DNA from: Montifringilla adamsi | Lineage: Eukaryota > Chordata > Aves > Passeriformes > Passeridae | Direction: 5' to 3' | NCBI GenBank assembly: GCA_017590115.1 | Contig: JAGGNK010007448.1 | Coordinates: forward strand, 3,078,815-3,142,814 | DNA: 64,000 nucleotides | Shown here: positions 47,497 through 60,300 of the stretch, in pieces | Position numbering within the stretch: the first letter of the stretch is position 1 | Layout: each line of letters opens with the position of its first letter | The notes under the pieces: model-generated | Databases searched by the model: none | Seen by the model: the letters and a program-made list of their open reading frames with translations, nothing else | What the model was told of the DNA's origin: nothing | Made by a program: the position numbers and the translations under genes

Positions 47497-48152
47497 CTTT
47501 GTTTCCTTTCCATGTAATCCCTTTGTTCCCAAGACTGGAAATTTAATGCTCTCAGGAGGTGATATTGCTGTGGAAGGTGGAGGATTTCCTTGGGGTTTTT
47601 TCCCCTCTCTGCAGATTCCCACTGGGCCTTGGTTCCAGTTCATTTCCGACTCCTCTTCCAGCTGTGCTGTGCTTCCACTACAGAAGGTAAGAAGGACACC
47701 AGCTGTGACAGAGCTTTGAGTCTCTGACTGCATGCAATGGTGATGAAAATATGCATATTCCTGTGGACTGGGGTGGAGTAACTGGAGAATAAGTCACCAC
47801 TTCAGGTTGGATTAAGTAAGACAGGGAGATACGGACTAAGAGTTTCTGGATTGCAGTAGAGAATTCTGGGGCTGCAGAAATATGTAATTATTTGCTCCCT
47901 GTCAGAGATGAATGGCTGTGTCTCTCTCTGAAGTCATTTGCATAGTTGGGTGAATGAGATTGCACTGATTTAAAGTGTCTTCATGAGTCTTTTTACAACC
48001 ACAGGAGCCAGAAATGGCTTTTGTTGTTGTTGCTTTTTTTAATGAAAGCTGACGTTCTGGAGCACAAGTCAGCAGGAAGTGAGGGTAAGTTTATTGGCTG
48101 TTTTGGTGGGGCCTGGAGAATAATTTTGCTTTTCTCCTGCCTTTTGTCTATT
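47497..48152. other. Unique sequence, no gene seen
   Basis: Nothing recognised. Confidence 0.5.
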
Positions 48153-48222
48153 CAGACTGTAAATTCATTGAAGCAAGGACTGCTTTCTACTGTGTCTTTA
48201 TAGCACTTGCTGCAATGGATCT
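48153..48222 (+). repeat. MIR1_Amn / L2-tail-like remnant
   Basis: 'AGACTGTAAATTCATTGAAG' then 'CAAGGACTGCTTTCTACTG', 'TGTCTTTATAGCACTTGC' and 'TGCAATGGATCTG' fit the old amniote SINE/L2 tail (roughly GACTGTAAGCTCCTTGAGGG, then GCAGGGACTGTGTC and AGCGCCTAGCACAATGGGG). The match is good over 70 bp, but the family name is from memory. Confidence 0.55.
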
Positions 48223-48510
48223 GTGCTCTCAGCTAAATCCCCCAAGGTTTAACAAAATATAAATTAGGATAATGGTATAATAAGTTAAATGTTAAATGGT
48301 CATGAGGGGTAGTTTATTTACATGAATTATCACGTTAAAAAAAACAAACAAAGTCCTTCTGAAATCCTGATGGGAGTTTTAGCTTTGTGGCAAAAACTGT
48401 TCATTATTCTACAGCATTGAGAAGAAAGTACAGTCTTATAGAGGTTGTGCCCTGTTTTAAGGGAGAGGTTATGGGCTGGTTTCTTATACCTTGGAGCACT
48501 TTTCAGTACT
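48223..48510. other. Unique AT-rich sequence
   Basis: Nothing recognised. Confidence 0.5.
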
Positions 48511-48828
48511 TAAAAGGGCTACAGGAGAGTCTGAAAGAGATGTGTAACAAGGACATGGAGTGATGGGACAAGGAGGAATGGCTTCAAATTGACAGAGGGC
48601 AGGTTTAGATTGGATATCAGGAAGAAATCCTTCCCTGTGAGGGTGGGGAAGCCCTGGCCCTGGTTGGCCAGAGCAGCTGTGGCTGCCCCTGGATCCCTGC
48701 CAGTTCCCAAGGCCAGGCTGGACAGGCCTTGGAGCAGCCTGGCATAGTGGAATGTGTCTTGCCCATGGCAGGAGGTTTCGAACTCTAAGGTTCCTTCCAA
48801 ACCAAATCATTCTGTGATCCCATGATGA
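48511..48828 (+). mobile_element. CR1 LINE, 3' fragment
   Basis: Opens with 'TAAAAGGGCTACAGGAGAG', then 'ACAAGGACATGGAGTGATGG', 'TTAGATTGGATATCAGGAAG', 'CCCTGTGAGGGTGGGGAAG' and 'AGCAGCTGTGGCTGCCCC'. It ends at 'CCTTCCAAACCAAATC' with a tail ATTCTGTGATCCCATGATG. It is full length from its truncation point, without the deletion seen in the copy 1 kb upstream. Confidence 0.93.
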
Positions 48829-49367
48829 TTTCAGACTTCCTGTACTCCAAACTTCTCTAAGATGAGTTTGCTGCTAGCAGAGGGAAATCACTCCTTGCAA
48901 TTCTTTTCCACAGACTTGAGTGATTGCTTTGTCTTCAACAGTGCCTTGGGCAGAGCTTTGACACCCAGGAATATATCCTGGAAACATAAAATAAATTCTT
49001 CCTCCTTCAGGCTCCTATGCAGAGTAATCTTCCATCTGTTTTATTAAGAGACGATGTAATACTCATCTGGGCAGATGTGACAGAGATGTGCAAGAGAGCT
49101 GCAGCAAGTCCCCAAAGATCTAGAGCAGATTTGCTCATTTACGTTGTGTGAAAAATAATAATCCTAATCCTAATCCTGTTCCACAATCTGCCAAATCTGA
49201 GCCTCCACCAGCAGCTCGTTGTCCTGCAGGCAAACCCAGAGTCTGTCAGGTGCAGCCCCTCAGGTCCTTTGCTTGGGGCAGTTCTCACACCTGTGGGCCC
49301 ATCCATAGTTCAAGGAAAATTGGTCCTTGGCTTTTGTTTTTAGTGTAATTAAGGTCTTAAAGGAGAT
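48829..49367. other. Unique sequence, no gene seen
   Basis: A small (CTAATC)n-like run at about 49158-49178. Nothing else is recognised. Confidence 0.5.
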
Positions 49368-49728
49368 AGTCAAGAAGAGATGACTGGGATGGGACCTCAT
49401 CAATGTCTGTCAGTGTGTGCAGGGAGGGCTCAGAGCAGGGACCTGGTTCTGCTCTGTGGAGCCCAGCAGCAGGACAAGAGGAGCCAGCAGGAAATTATAC
49501 CCAGGAAGTTCCACCTGAACAAGAGTCAGAACTTCCCTGTGCAGTGTCTGAGCCCTGAACAGGCTGCCCAGTCAGGGTGTGTAGTCTCCCTCACTGGAGA
49601 TATTCCAGAACCATCTGGACTCAACCCTCTGCCCTGTGCTCTGGGATGACCCTACCTGCACGGGGTGTTTGGGCCAGATGACTCATTAGGGTCCCTTCCA
49701 GACTGACCCATCCTGGGATTCTGTGATC
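49368..49728 (+). mobile_element. CR1 LINE, 3' fragment of an older subfamily
   Basis: 'GGGACCTCATCAATGTCTG', 'CAGCAGCAGGACAAGAGG', 'CCCAGGAAGTTCCACCTGAA', 'AACAGGCTGCCCAGTCAGG', 'CTCACTGGAGATATTCCAG' and 'GGGTCCCTTCCAGACTGACC' run in the CR1 order and end with 'GGGATTCTGTGATC'. Wording and divergence differ from the 48.5 kb neighbour, so this is another, older subfamily in the same orientation. Confidence 0.9.
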
Positions 49729-52700
49729 AGCAGCACACCTTTCTCCTATTCACAGATATTATAAGTCACTGTATGAATCAGTGGCCTGTCTGTCTGTCAG
49801 TGCTGCTGTCCCTGGCAGCACTGGCTGCTTCAAGGAGACCTGCCAGCTGTGTTGGCCCTGTTGAGGCTTTGCAGAGTGAAGCAGCCCTGAAGTTGGTGAA
49901 TTTTCCTACCAGAAACCAGCCGTATTTGCAGTTTTCTCAGTGATGGGGTGCACATCCCGCATCCCTCCCCGCTCCTTGATGGTTCCTGGAGGCCAGAATA
50001 CCCCAGCTGCTTTCTAGCACTCTTTGATTCCAACATTTGTGTACCTGCCCCTCTGAAGCACCCGTTTCTGTGATAGATCACCCTTGTTTTTCCATTTCCA
50101 GAGCAGACAGCACAGTTCAGACAAGCCAGAGAGCCTCGCTCCAAATATAGACCAGTGTAAGAGAGCCAGACTGAGGCCAGGGGTCTGTCAACAGATAGTC
50201 CAGCCTGGGAGGAGGCAGGAACAGGATTTGCTGTCAGCTCCATGCCAGTGACAGCACCACGACGTTACTTGTTGGAGATTAATGTGGGAGAAGGTCTTTG
50301 CCGACAACCCCTGCAAAACAGCTCAGCTTCAAGTGGAATTGCAGTGGTCCTTTTAGATCAGTGTACTTTTGCCAGCTGATCCCCAACAGCACTCCCAGCG
50401 GTGGGGAAAGCTGAGACTATTACTGTAAATACAAAAGGAAGACATACTTGGCATCCCTTTACATTAGAGCTGGCTCAGAAGAATGTCTGCGTAGCTGCTC
50501 CACTGCCAAGATGGATTGTAGTCAGATAGTACACATTGCAAAGGAACCAGAGCACACACTGAGATCTGTTGGGGTTTTTTAACAATAGTTTATTTGTGTT
50601 TCAAAGGGATAGTTACAGGAATCCAGATCAATATGCTTGTCCAGAACTGTGCCTTCCTATTTTAGGGCCTGGATGAATAGGAGGTTACTTGAGTTCACAT
50701 GCATATTGAGGGACCCGTGCCTGTGGTAATGCAGCTTCCCAGGCTTGTTACTTTTCCTTTTTGAAAGTGAACGTGAAAGAGCTGCAAGGCTGAAGTTGGC
50801 ATTGTTCTGGTTCCCGAAGTTTTATTTTTTTTCCAGCAAAGTCCGTGTGGCATTGCATGTTTGAGGCTCTTTATGAGCGTGAGGTCGTGTCTCAACAGGA
50901 GGGGGTAGGAGCTGAGCCGGCCGATTTGGACCGGATCAAACACTTGTGAAAGGGAAGGAAGATAGGGGGCTTCCGTTTAAAGTTCTGATTATTTCTTTCT
51001 TTTTTTTTTTTAAGGGAAAATTATAAAAGTTCAACTGCTTTGATGAAAATAAGTTTGGCGTTTCCCAACCCTATGTTCTGAAACCATCTGTGTGTTTTCA
51101 TGGTTTCAGCACTCTACACCGTTTGCTGGGACAAGAAAAATGGTTGACTAATGGAGTTAGTTGCATGGGACCAAAAAAAAAAGTCTGGTTGTTTCCGAGA
51201 TCTTTTGAAAAAACAAGCAATGAGTTATAAATTCTTGAAATTAGATCAGGAATAGCTTTGAAAATCTTGGTTTGTGCACTGTTTTTTCTCTTCTCATCTT
51301 GGTATATTTTTAAGGGACCCAGGCAAAACAGGAATTTTAAGAGACACAGGTTCTTAGATGCTCAGTGTAAGAGTGGGATATTTTCCTATCTAGAATTTCA
51401 AGCCCTGATTTATAGCAAGCAGTACATTTCTGACAGTTTTAAGCAAGCGTGTGCCACTGCTACACCTGGGTTTGTGAGGGTAATATCATCTCCTTTACTC
51501 AAGCATATACTAATGATGGATTATTCTGCTTGTGCTTTGAATGGTGCCACTGCATATTTTGTGAAGTGTAGACTCAACAAAGGATATCAGCAGACGGAGC
51601 CAGTTTCTTCTGAATTTCAACCTATGACAACTTTCTCAGCACACACTGAGCTACGTTGATCCAAGGGACTGTCTTGACGGGTGCCTGCCAGTGCTTCAGA
51701 GGTCAAATTCTGGTGTCATCTGGCACATTTCTGATGTCTCTGGCCTTACAGATGACACTCCGCTACATGAAGAATTTTGGCCGGTGCATGGTGTTCTCCT
51801 TTCAGCTGTTTTGCATAGCTGAGGAAGACACCATCCTGACTAAGTGCAGTTGGCTGCAGCGTGTCTGGTCTTTGTGTGAGAAGGGTTTCTTGGCTCCTGG
51901 CTTATTTTTCTGCATTTTTTTCCCTCCTTCCCCCATGTGTTTGTGCATTGCTGATGGATGATGGGGCAGCCACTGGTGGTGACACTCTTGGAGGAGCTAG
52001 AAGCACCGTGGCAGTTCCACGGGAAAGCAAGAGAAAGGAGTTGTGGTCCAACGGCCCTCACTGTTAATAGCATTAAAAGGTGAATGGTTGGGAAAGTTAA
52101 AAAAAAAGACGTGGATTATTTTCTTCAGTTTGGCACTGATTTTATTGATCTGTTTTTACCTGAGCTGATGGGATGGGGGGAGTGTGGAAGCCTTCTTAGT
52201 TACCCCAGCACTGTGAGGGAAAGCAATGGCATTACTAGCTTCAAAGTAGCAAGGGAAGATTTCCAGATATGCAGGAATTAGGAACCAGGCATAATTGTGG
52301 GAGATATTATGAGAGAGGAGCTCTTCCCAGATCCAGGTCGCTTTAAAAAGAAACTTTTAGCATATTTCTGACCCCAGAGAAATAAGAGGCTGGTCCACCA
52401 GTGCTGTGATGAGAGGGACAAAGTGAGCATGGTCCAGAGGACTCTTGCACAATCCTTCCTGGCCCTGGCTTAGGACTTGAAGTCCCTTGCTGTCCTGAGC
52501 ACAGTAGAAAACTTTGTGCACTGACATTGCCTCTTAGATAACTGGCTGGGAAAGGATTTCTTTAGGGCTTATTCTCCACCTCCACCCACACTTGCAGTCC
52601 CAGAGTCACCAAAGAAAGTTTTAAAATATTCTGCCAAATGTTCTCTCAGTCAATTTCTTTAGGCCTTTTGATATTTAACCCCTGTTTTGATTATTGATTT

Positions 52701-54125
52701 GCTTTGCCCCTTAGGAAAATTTCCCTTCTGGGGGATTTAGGATTTCTGGGAGATCCTTAGGCATTGGATGTGTGGGAGACTTGTACAGAGACTGCCTTAG
52801 CAGTTGTCACCTTGCAAGTACTCACAGGCAGTGCTTTTCTCTGTGCACATTTGTGATCTGGGAGTTCTATTTAGCACTTCTTTATGGGAATCAAGTCAGG
52901 TTGGATTTCAACACCTCTCGAAGAGAGGGAAGGCACGGCACTGACTGCATTGCAGGGAAAAATCCCAGCACGTCATGTGCCTACTCACTGCTTGTTCCTC
53001 ACTTTGTTTTTACTGTTCCTTGAGTCAAAGGACTCTGCTCCTGTTCAGGAGTAACATCACTGAACCAGAGCAGTGACTAAAAGTCAGAGGACTTCTTGCT
53101 TTTGTGTAATAAGAAGCCTTTTGCTCCTGCTTTCTTGTGCTTTGCACAACTTTTGGAATAAATTGTAGCTCGAGATTTGTGTGTCGAGTCTAACTTTGTG
53201 GAGCAAAGCACCTCCTGTGCTTTCAGCTGAAGAATGGAAGAGAAGACATTGTGCCACTTCAGGCTCAGCCCAAGTCAGTTAATCAGCCCCTCACCCTCAG
53301 AAAAACCTGCTTGAGACATGCTTCCAGCCCCTCCTGGCTTTTGGATGTAGAGGATTATGGTCTGTCCCAATAGTGGCTCCCCACCCTGGGGTGATGGAAG
53401 TCCAGTAACTTTGATGTACAGGCAACAGTTCTTGCAGGAAGTTTACAACAACATGTTCATTTATCAAGATTTCCTATGTGTGTGTAGCTGGAGAGGGATA
53501 AATCCAACACATTTATTCCTTTGGGATGTGGGTTAATCTTGCCTCAGCAGTTCCTGGGCTGGGGGAAAGCAGGAGAGCTGTTCCTGCACACCCAGGGCTG
53601 CTCGCTGTGAGGTGCATTCCAATGAGCTTCACCTCAGCACTGCAAAGCCTTGGCTTCCTTAGCAGCTCTGCTCTTCAGCATCCCAGGAGAACCCCCAAAT
53701 AAATTACCAATTACATTTTGTGCCTTAATTAAACAGAAAGGTGGGCATATGCTCCAGCTTCACTGGGAACCACAGCATTAACTAATCTGAATGATGTCAG
53801 AGTCAGCAAACTGGGCCACTGCTCTCTGCTTCTCCTCACACAGCAGCGATTTGCCTCACAGATCCCCCTGCAACTGGGGAGTTCTGTGTTCCTCCTAGCC
53901 TGCCCAAGAGAAGTTTTGAGACTTGGGGATGGTATGAAGAGCCTTGAGCACCTGGTGAAGTCACAAGGTGCCCCGTGCCATTAAGGGCTGGCTTGAAGAT
54001 GCTCAGAATGCTATGGCATCTGAGCCCTGTGTGTAAGACCTGATATTAAAGCAAGGAGTGTATCCAAAATTTGTGCCACAGAGGGAAGCATTGGCAACAT
54101 GACAGGAGCCCAAAGGTTGTGTTTC
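49729..54125. other. Unique sequence, no gene seen
   Basis: No recognised repeat for 4.4 kb. The interval 50770-51130 keeps several CpG (for example GAGCCGGCCGA at about 50915) in a CpG-poor setting. The 133-codon plus frame 51258-51659 starts with a hydrophobic stretch that mimics a signal peptide but has no other support. Confidence 0.45.
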
Positions 54126-54155
54126 ATTTGCATGTGTATTTGCATAATTGCAAAT
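54126..54155. promoter_or_regulatory. Octamer (POU-type) motif cluster
   Basis: ATTTGCAT occurs exactly at 54126-54133 and again at 54138-54145. ATTGCAAAT (one mismatch from the reverse octamer) follows at 54147-54155. POU-domain factors such as OCT1 bind ATTTGCAT. Two exact octamers and a near one in 30 bp are unusual. Function is inferred from motif density only. Confidence 0.35.
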
Positions 54156-56934
54156 GCATGAGATGCACGTTAATAATCACTCCTGCATCTTTATCATTCT
54201 CAATAAGTACAGAGAAAATTTCTTGCTCTTGGAGTGCATCAGCAATAAAAACCTGCAGTGTCCTCATTCTGTAATCGCAGGGAATTAGGGACACCTTGGG
54301 AGGGACATGTTTTATCATTCTGTTGATGTGTTTGCCCTTAAATCTGTAGTCCATAAAATTTAACTCTGGACTAATTTTGGATAAGAGAAATTAACAGTGG
54401 AGGAAAAAGTACATTGACTTTTTTATACTTAGAGGAGGTATTTTTGAGGTGCCTGAAGAGGTTGGGACCTGGATCCTATTGAATTTTAGAGGGAGTTCCA
54501 CTATCTCTGTTCAAAGCCTCAGCAAAATCTCATGGGGCATGACCAAGGATATGTGTATATTGTTTTGGCATTTAAAGACTTCTTGGAGCAGACTTGGAGT
54601 CTTGAGCTGGATGGAGCTGTTTGCTCCAGATGTATGGTCTGATACTGCCCCTGCCACAAAGACTTTATTTCTCAAGTAGGCAGAACCCAAAAAAGATTGG
54701 AAGAGTGAATCCAAAGTCAGAGGGTTTTGCATATTGGAAAAAGCTCTTCTTCACCAGCTTGACTTTTTTTTTTTTAATCTTATCAACTAAATTTCTCTAA
54801 TTCTTGAGCTTTGCAGTCATTCCTTCTGACACCTCTGCTTTGCATTTCACTGTGATGGCATCACTGAGCTGCTGAAAATCACAGTGGCTGTTGTTTGGAG
54901 AAGGATAGATTTCTGCAGGTGAGTACATGATGCAGGTGTTGCAGGAGAGACCAGACTCTGATGGCCTGGATTTCATGGACCAGTGCTGAGTTCCAGCCTG
55001 AAAAGCCTGGGCTTTGCTCATGTACTTCTACAATATTTTTGTTACAGTTGGCCCAAAAATGAGAACTCAGTTCAACAGAAAACATTTTTTTACTTTCTAA
55101 TGTTTGTTTTCATTTTTTCTCAGATTTAAATCTTTCAACATTTTTCAGGTTGGGGGAGATGGAAGGATCCAATTACATCCATCCAAAACCATCACTGTCC
55201 AGTGCCTTGGATTCAGATGACTCAAATTCAGAGTCTTCTTTTCTTTTTCTGGGCCTTGAGTCAAATCTAGGTGGGTACCTTAATCATATTAGAGGGCATT
55301 CTGGAATAGATTTATGAATTCCATCTTGATCTTCTTTTAAAACAATAGTGTAGCTGAAACTTATCACTGCAGTGTTTATTTCAAGAAATCAAGATTTTTC
55401 TCTGAAAAATAAATAAATATCAACAGGAATCATTGATATTCTTCCTTTATCTTCTCTGCTGTAGATGTTGTAATTATGGAATATCAGCTTAATTGGTAGA
55501 GACAGGATAGGTTATGAATTCACTGCTGCAGCATCTCAGTCTAATTTCTCCCTTGGGATATTGGCTCCAGAGTTTTCTCAGTGAAAAAGGAAATCTTCAT
55601 TAATTTGTCCAAGGAAGCAACAGCCTGCGCAGAAGGAGACAAGCCACTCTCAAGCCTTGTTCTGCATGAGAGGAGTCCCATGATTTTTCAACAAGCTAAG
55701 CCATGTTTCAGGCACCTGCTTTTCCTCAGGAAGATGAATTCACTGCTGTTGATCGACTGCTCCACTGCACTGTCTCTCAGGGATCTGGGAAATTGCTGAG
55801 CTTTGGCGGAATTGTCTTTGCACTTCCATTTCAGATGTCTTCAAATGTTTCTAAACTTAACACATAGGAGACTGAGAAGGCATTGATTGGTTTCTGTGAG
55901 GCAGAGATCTCTCATTTTCCTTCAATGGGATTTTGCTTTACCCTTCAAATAATGTTTGTGCCCTCAGAGTCATTGTGGCTTCCGTGCTTACTTTGAAACT
56001 GTATTGATCATGTAATTAAAGTGTCTTCTGCCCACATCAGGAATCCAGCAAGATTGAGACCTAGGCTTCCTTGTCTGGTTTCAGAAACCTCAATCTGTCC
56101 TTCATTTTAATCTTAACTCCCAACATGATTCTTGCAGTTACTTGCAGGTCTTGCAGCCTTCTCAGTGTCTACAACCACGCAGAATTTAGTCAGATTTAGA
56201 TGGAGCTGTCTGCTCTGTGTTAATTCCAGTCTTGCATTGCAACTGCCTCATTTTAGTGGTAGTAGACTGCTGTCCAAGGGAGATTTGAAGAATCACTGTG
56301 CCAAATGCATGGAGATACATTCCCTTGACTTTCACTTACTTCCAGCAATGCAATGGGAATCGTTCTTTTAATTTAAAATTATTCATCTGATGGAAAGATG
56401 AATGCAATAATCATCATTCACTGTTCAAACCCATCATTGGGTCACTTTATATGGTCTGTGGATGATGCCAAAGGTGTTTGGACAAAAAGCTCTATGGAAA
56501 GATGTCTGGTTGATTGACTAAATTAAGTACAAAGTGGGCCAATAAAATAAAAAAAAAAGGCAAGACAGTCAATCATACAATCTCTTTTCATCTCTGCAAT
56601 ATCTCTCACAGCTGCTACTTCAAAGCCCTTCACCAAGTTATCAATATTTCTAAGAGCTGTTAGGGATAGATAGCACAACTCCAGATGCAACTAAATTATT
56701 TTGGGAAATAAAGGGTTTAAAAAAGATGTTTTAAGGAATAAAATACACACTAGTAACTAGAGGAGGCAAGTCCAGAGTGAATGTGAGTACACTCTGGCAG
56801 AGAGCTGAGGAATATAATGCAAAAAGCCTATTGGCCAAAAGTTTTTTGTCCAAGACTTCCAAAGTCCAGCATTACCTATAATCATGTCCAATCTCTTGCT
56901 GATCCAAAAGTCAATTTTTCAACTCAATTCTGAG
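54156..56934. other. Unique sequence, no gene seen
   Basis: Nothing recognised beyond short runs (T-run near 54766-54775). The last few hundred bases may contain the eroded 3' part of the L3-like fossil. Confidence 0.45.
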
Positions 56935-57395
56935 TGAAATTAGAAACCCATGTAGAGATCTCAGATTGGTGAAAAAAGCCTGTTACCATGCATGCCAGAG
57001 ATCATTTCTGCTGCCACATTCTGGACCAAGTGCAATTTCTTCTAATAAAAACATTTCTGGCAAAGCTGTGCATTAAGAGTTAGTGTAATCGAATCTGGAT
57101 GTGAGGAAAGCATGCAAACTTGCTTCCAAGTCAGCAAGAGTTAGGCAGGATTTAATACTCCATGTATTTTTATTATGATATAAAAAGCTGTTATATTGGT
57201 ATTTTTAATACATTTATCAAAAGGAAACTGCAAATCCAAAGTCACTTCCAAATTTCCCACTGATACAGGAATGAGTAGCTGAGACAATTCTGAAGTGAAC
57301 TGAGGCAATGGGATTTTGTAATCCGTGTTCAGCTGCCAGGAGAGCAGTACTTGGGTTTGACTTTTAACCAGTTCTCATTAGACCTGTGCAAACAT
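56935..57395 (-). mobile_element. Ancient L3/CR1-like LINE fossil (end of ORF2)
   Basis: On the minus strand the sequence retains the C-terminal ORF2 phrase of the L2/L3/CR1 group: R-F-D-Y-T-N-S at 57096-57076 (family R-L-D-Y-C-N-S). Further up the minus strand, 'AATGAGAACTGGTTAAAAG' and 'TCAAACCC' fit the N-(F/W)-L-x-L-N-P region. On the plus strand this shows as 'CCACATTCTGGACCAAGTGC' and 'CAAGTCAGCAAGAGTTAGG'. No frame survives. It is distinct from, and older-looking than, the avian CR1 copies. Boundaries are uncertain by 50 bp or more. Confidence 0.6.
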
Positions 57396-60300
57396 TTTCA
57401 CTGAGCATTTGCTGTAGCGTGAAGCTGATTTTTCCCCCCTGTCTGCTCCATCCATGCACATTTTTGTTGGTTTTTTTTTTTGCATGAACGTTTCAGCAGC
57501 CCAGGAGAGCTCCTGGGATGACAAAGCCAGTCACCAGTCATGCACCAGCAGCTCCCACCACAGCCAGCACCACTTACTTAGGGGCCTAAGAATAGGAGGC
57601 GGCAGACATTTCTATTAAACCCTCTTTTTTAAAAAGAGCTTGGCTCTCATTTACTCGTCTAAATAAGGTCCAGATTTTCAGAAGAGCTCCACAGATTGCG
57701 TGCTGAACACTTGTGAAAATAGAGTCTACATTTCACATCTACTCTGGGGCTCAAGGCTCGCAGAAAACTGGCCTCAAATTTCTTGTTCTTGGACAAACAG
57801 GAATGTTTGGGGATACCTCAGGGTTGGTTCTGCCTGCCTGTGTTGTGGGGTTTCCACCGTTGTGACGCCATCCAGGGCGAGTGGCGGGGCTGGCGTGGCA
57901 TCCCATGGGATGCTGTGGAAGGAAGTGGTGAGGGGCCTCCAATATGGGAGAAGGGCATTTCCTTCCCTGCTCTGCTTTTGGGGTCTTTGGCTGGGAGTTT
58001 CAGGTTCCTCAAGGGATGTTTGAGGGTCAAAAGGAAGAGACACAGCTTTTGAGTCCTAAAAGTAAGATGCTCTGAAAGGATGTGTCTTTGAGACCTACCT
58101 CTGCTCTTTGATGTATCTCTCAAATGAGGTGGGGGGAGTGAAGGCATGTGGGCGTTTCTCAGTCACTTCTCAGCTGGTTTATTCTGACTTCTTGGGGTGT
58201 TTGTTTGCCTTCTAAAATTCTTGCCTCTGATGGATTTCTGAGGGCAAATGCATTAATGCTATAAATGGAGTTTGAGAACTAGGCTAACAGAGTGCAAATC
58301 CCCTGCCTCCACTTCCGTGCAGCCATGGGGTATCTCCAGCTTTCTATTCCTCCTCAGTGCCAACTACTTTTGGGTGCTAAACTACCTGTCCAAAAAGGCT
58401 GACTGTACTCCAGTAACTTTCATCCTGAAAACCCTAAAACTACACAGCAAATATATTACATAAACCATAGAGGGATCATTTTACCCATCTTTAGAAAGCA
58501 GCTTTTGTGGGTTTGGAAACTGTGAGCTGAGAACAGCAGTGTTATGCAGGAAGCATCATTTTTAATCAAGATGTTTCATATACAAAGTGAAAGTCCCTTG
58601 CCAAAAGCACTCTCATCTCTGACCCCTTGTGCAGTGATATAATGTAGTTCCTCCAGGGGTATGAGAGATGCTGAGGTCAGTCTTGCCATGTAGTCTGAAT
58701 TACTGATATTAAAGAGGATTAAATGGTATTTCTACCACCTGGTACAGTTAATAAGACAGCATCCAGATCAACTGTCTTGAGCCCTGTAAAATAATCATAA
58801 GGAGTATACAGTTCTTTAATGGCAATAAAAGTATAATAAGGTCTTCTAAATAGAGCAACAAAAGTTGAACAAACACAATATTAAAACCCTATATATTATT
58901 AGATTTTTTTTAGAAGTCCATAACAAGGAGATCCTTTGGCACACTAGTACAAAATCAAATTTAACAAGCAAGTTAAATAAGCAATTAGGAGTGGGGATTT
59001 TAAACTCCTTTCCAGTCTCAGTTGCTCTAATTCAGCACAAATAGAAATCTGCCTTGTGTTTTGCAAACTCTCACTGGTCATGACTATACCTGAACAGTTA
59101 CCAGAGACTGGTATTTTTACAAAAAAAAGAGAAGACCAGATTCTCATGATGGGTCAGATTCCCCAAAGTGACCCTTCCTTCCATACCACCCTTATGTCTG
59201 AGTGCTTACCCAGGATGCTGGAGACCCCCATTCAGCTTTCTCTTCTGCCTGGGAGAATTCAGACCTAAATATTTTTTCTAGAAAGATCTTTGACCAGAGA
59301 GCTGCACTGGGTGAGTTTTCCAGTATGGCAGTGGGTTTTACTGGTCCCTGAATCAGGAGTCAATGCAGGAGTCATTGGATAAGGAGGAGGGAAAAAAAAC
59401 AAAACCTGACACCTTGTAAAATTGTCTTTGACAATGACGGGAGACCTGAGTTCCAGCCACAAGTCCAAGGCTGTTAAAGCATTTCCCATGGCACAGCTGA
59501 GAAAGTAAAGAAGAAAAAACAAGAGGAACTTGGGGAGTTCAAAGGAACTGAGTCAGGTGCCCTTAGGGCTGGCAGAAATGTTTTGTGCATAGGGATCCAG
59601 ATTCAGAATCTAAATCTGAAGATCCAAGTCCTATTTTGGCCTTGTCCTGACGCACTCAAAAAAATTGCCATGGTCTTAAAAAATGCATATACAGCAAGAC
59701 GTATTTTCTGTTGGATGAGCTCTCCCAGGAAACCATAGTATCTTCCTAGCTCAGCCACTGGGATTTTATTGGCAAATTGCGACTCAATGTGTGAGGTCCT
59801 CAGACACTGCACGTTGGAGGAGCTCCATGGCTGATACTGCTGCTATTTGTGTTTGCACCACTGCCATCTGAAGAATTTGGTTGCTTATAGCCATAAAGAA
59901 GACGAGCCGTCTTCTCAGCTTTCCTAGCTATTGAATTTGTTGTGGACGTCCTTAAAATAAGGTGGGAGTTTTAAACCATTCTCTTCAAATGTTGTTACAA
60001 GAGGGATTTTAGAGGGATTTTGCAAAGCTGGACTGGTGTGCTGCCATCCCTGGCAATTCTTTGTTGATAATGGACTCCGCCACCTCTAAAGTCTCTGTTT
60101 CTGCAATTATTGGAAATGTCATGGATGGCAGCTGACAGACAAAGTAAAGACAACCAACTGTTTTGGAGGAGTGTGATGCTTCAGATGCAAAAATGCCACA
60201 TTTTTGCTTTGCCATTTTCATACAGCATCTGTCTTGCTCAGCAGCAAGTCCTCGTTTAACTCTCTGCTCGACAGCAGCATAGCAGTAACGCTGGCCCTGC

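Noticed and set aside
47152..47733. 193-codon minus-strand open frame
   Set aside because: Much of it is the antisense reading of the CR1 copy at 47.3-47.5 kb.
51258..51659. 133-codon plus frame with a hydrophobic start like a signal peptide
   Set aside because: No downstream domain, no conserved cysteine pattern that I recognise and no splice context. Likely chance.
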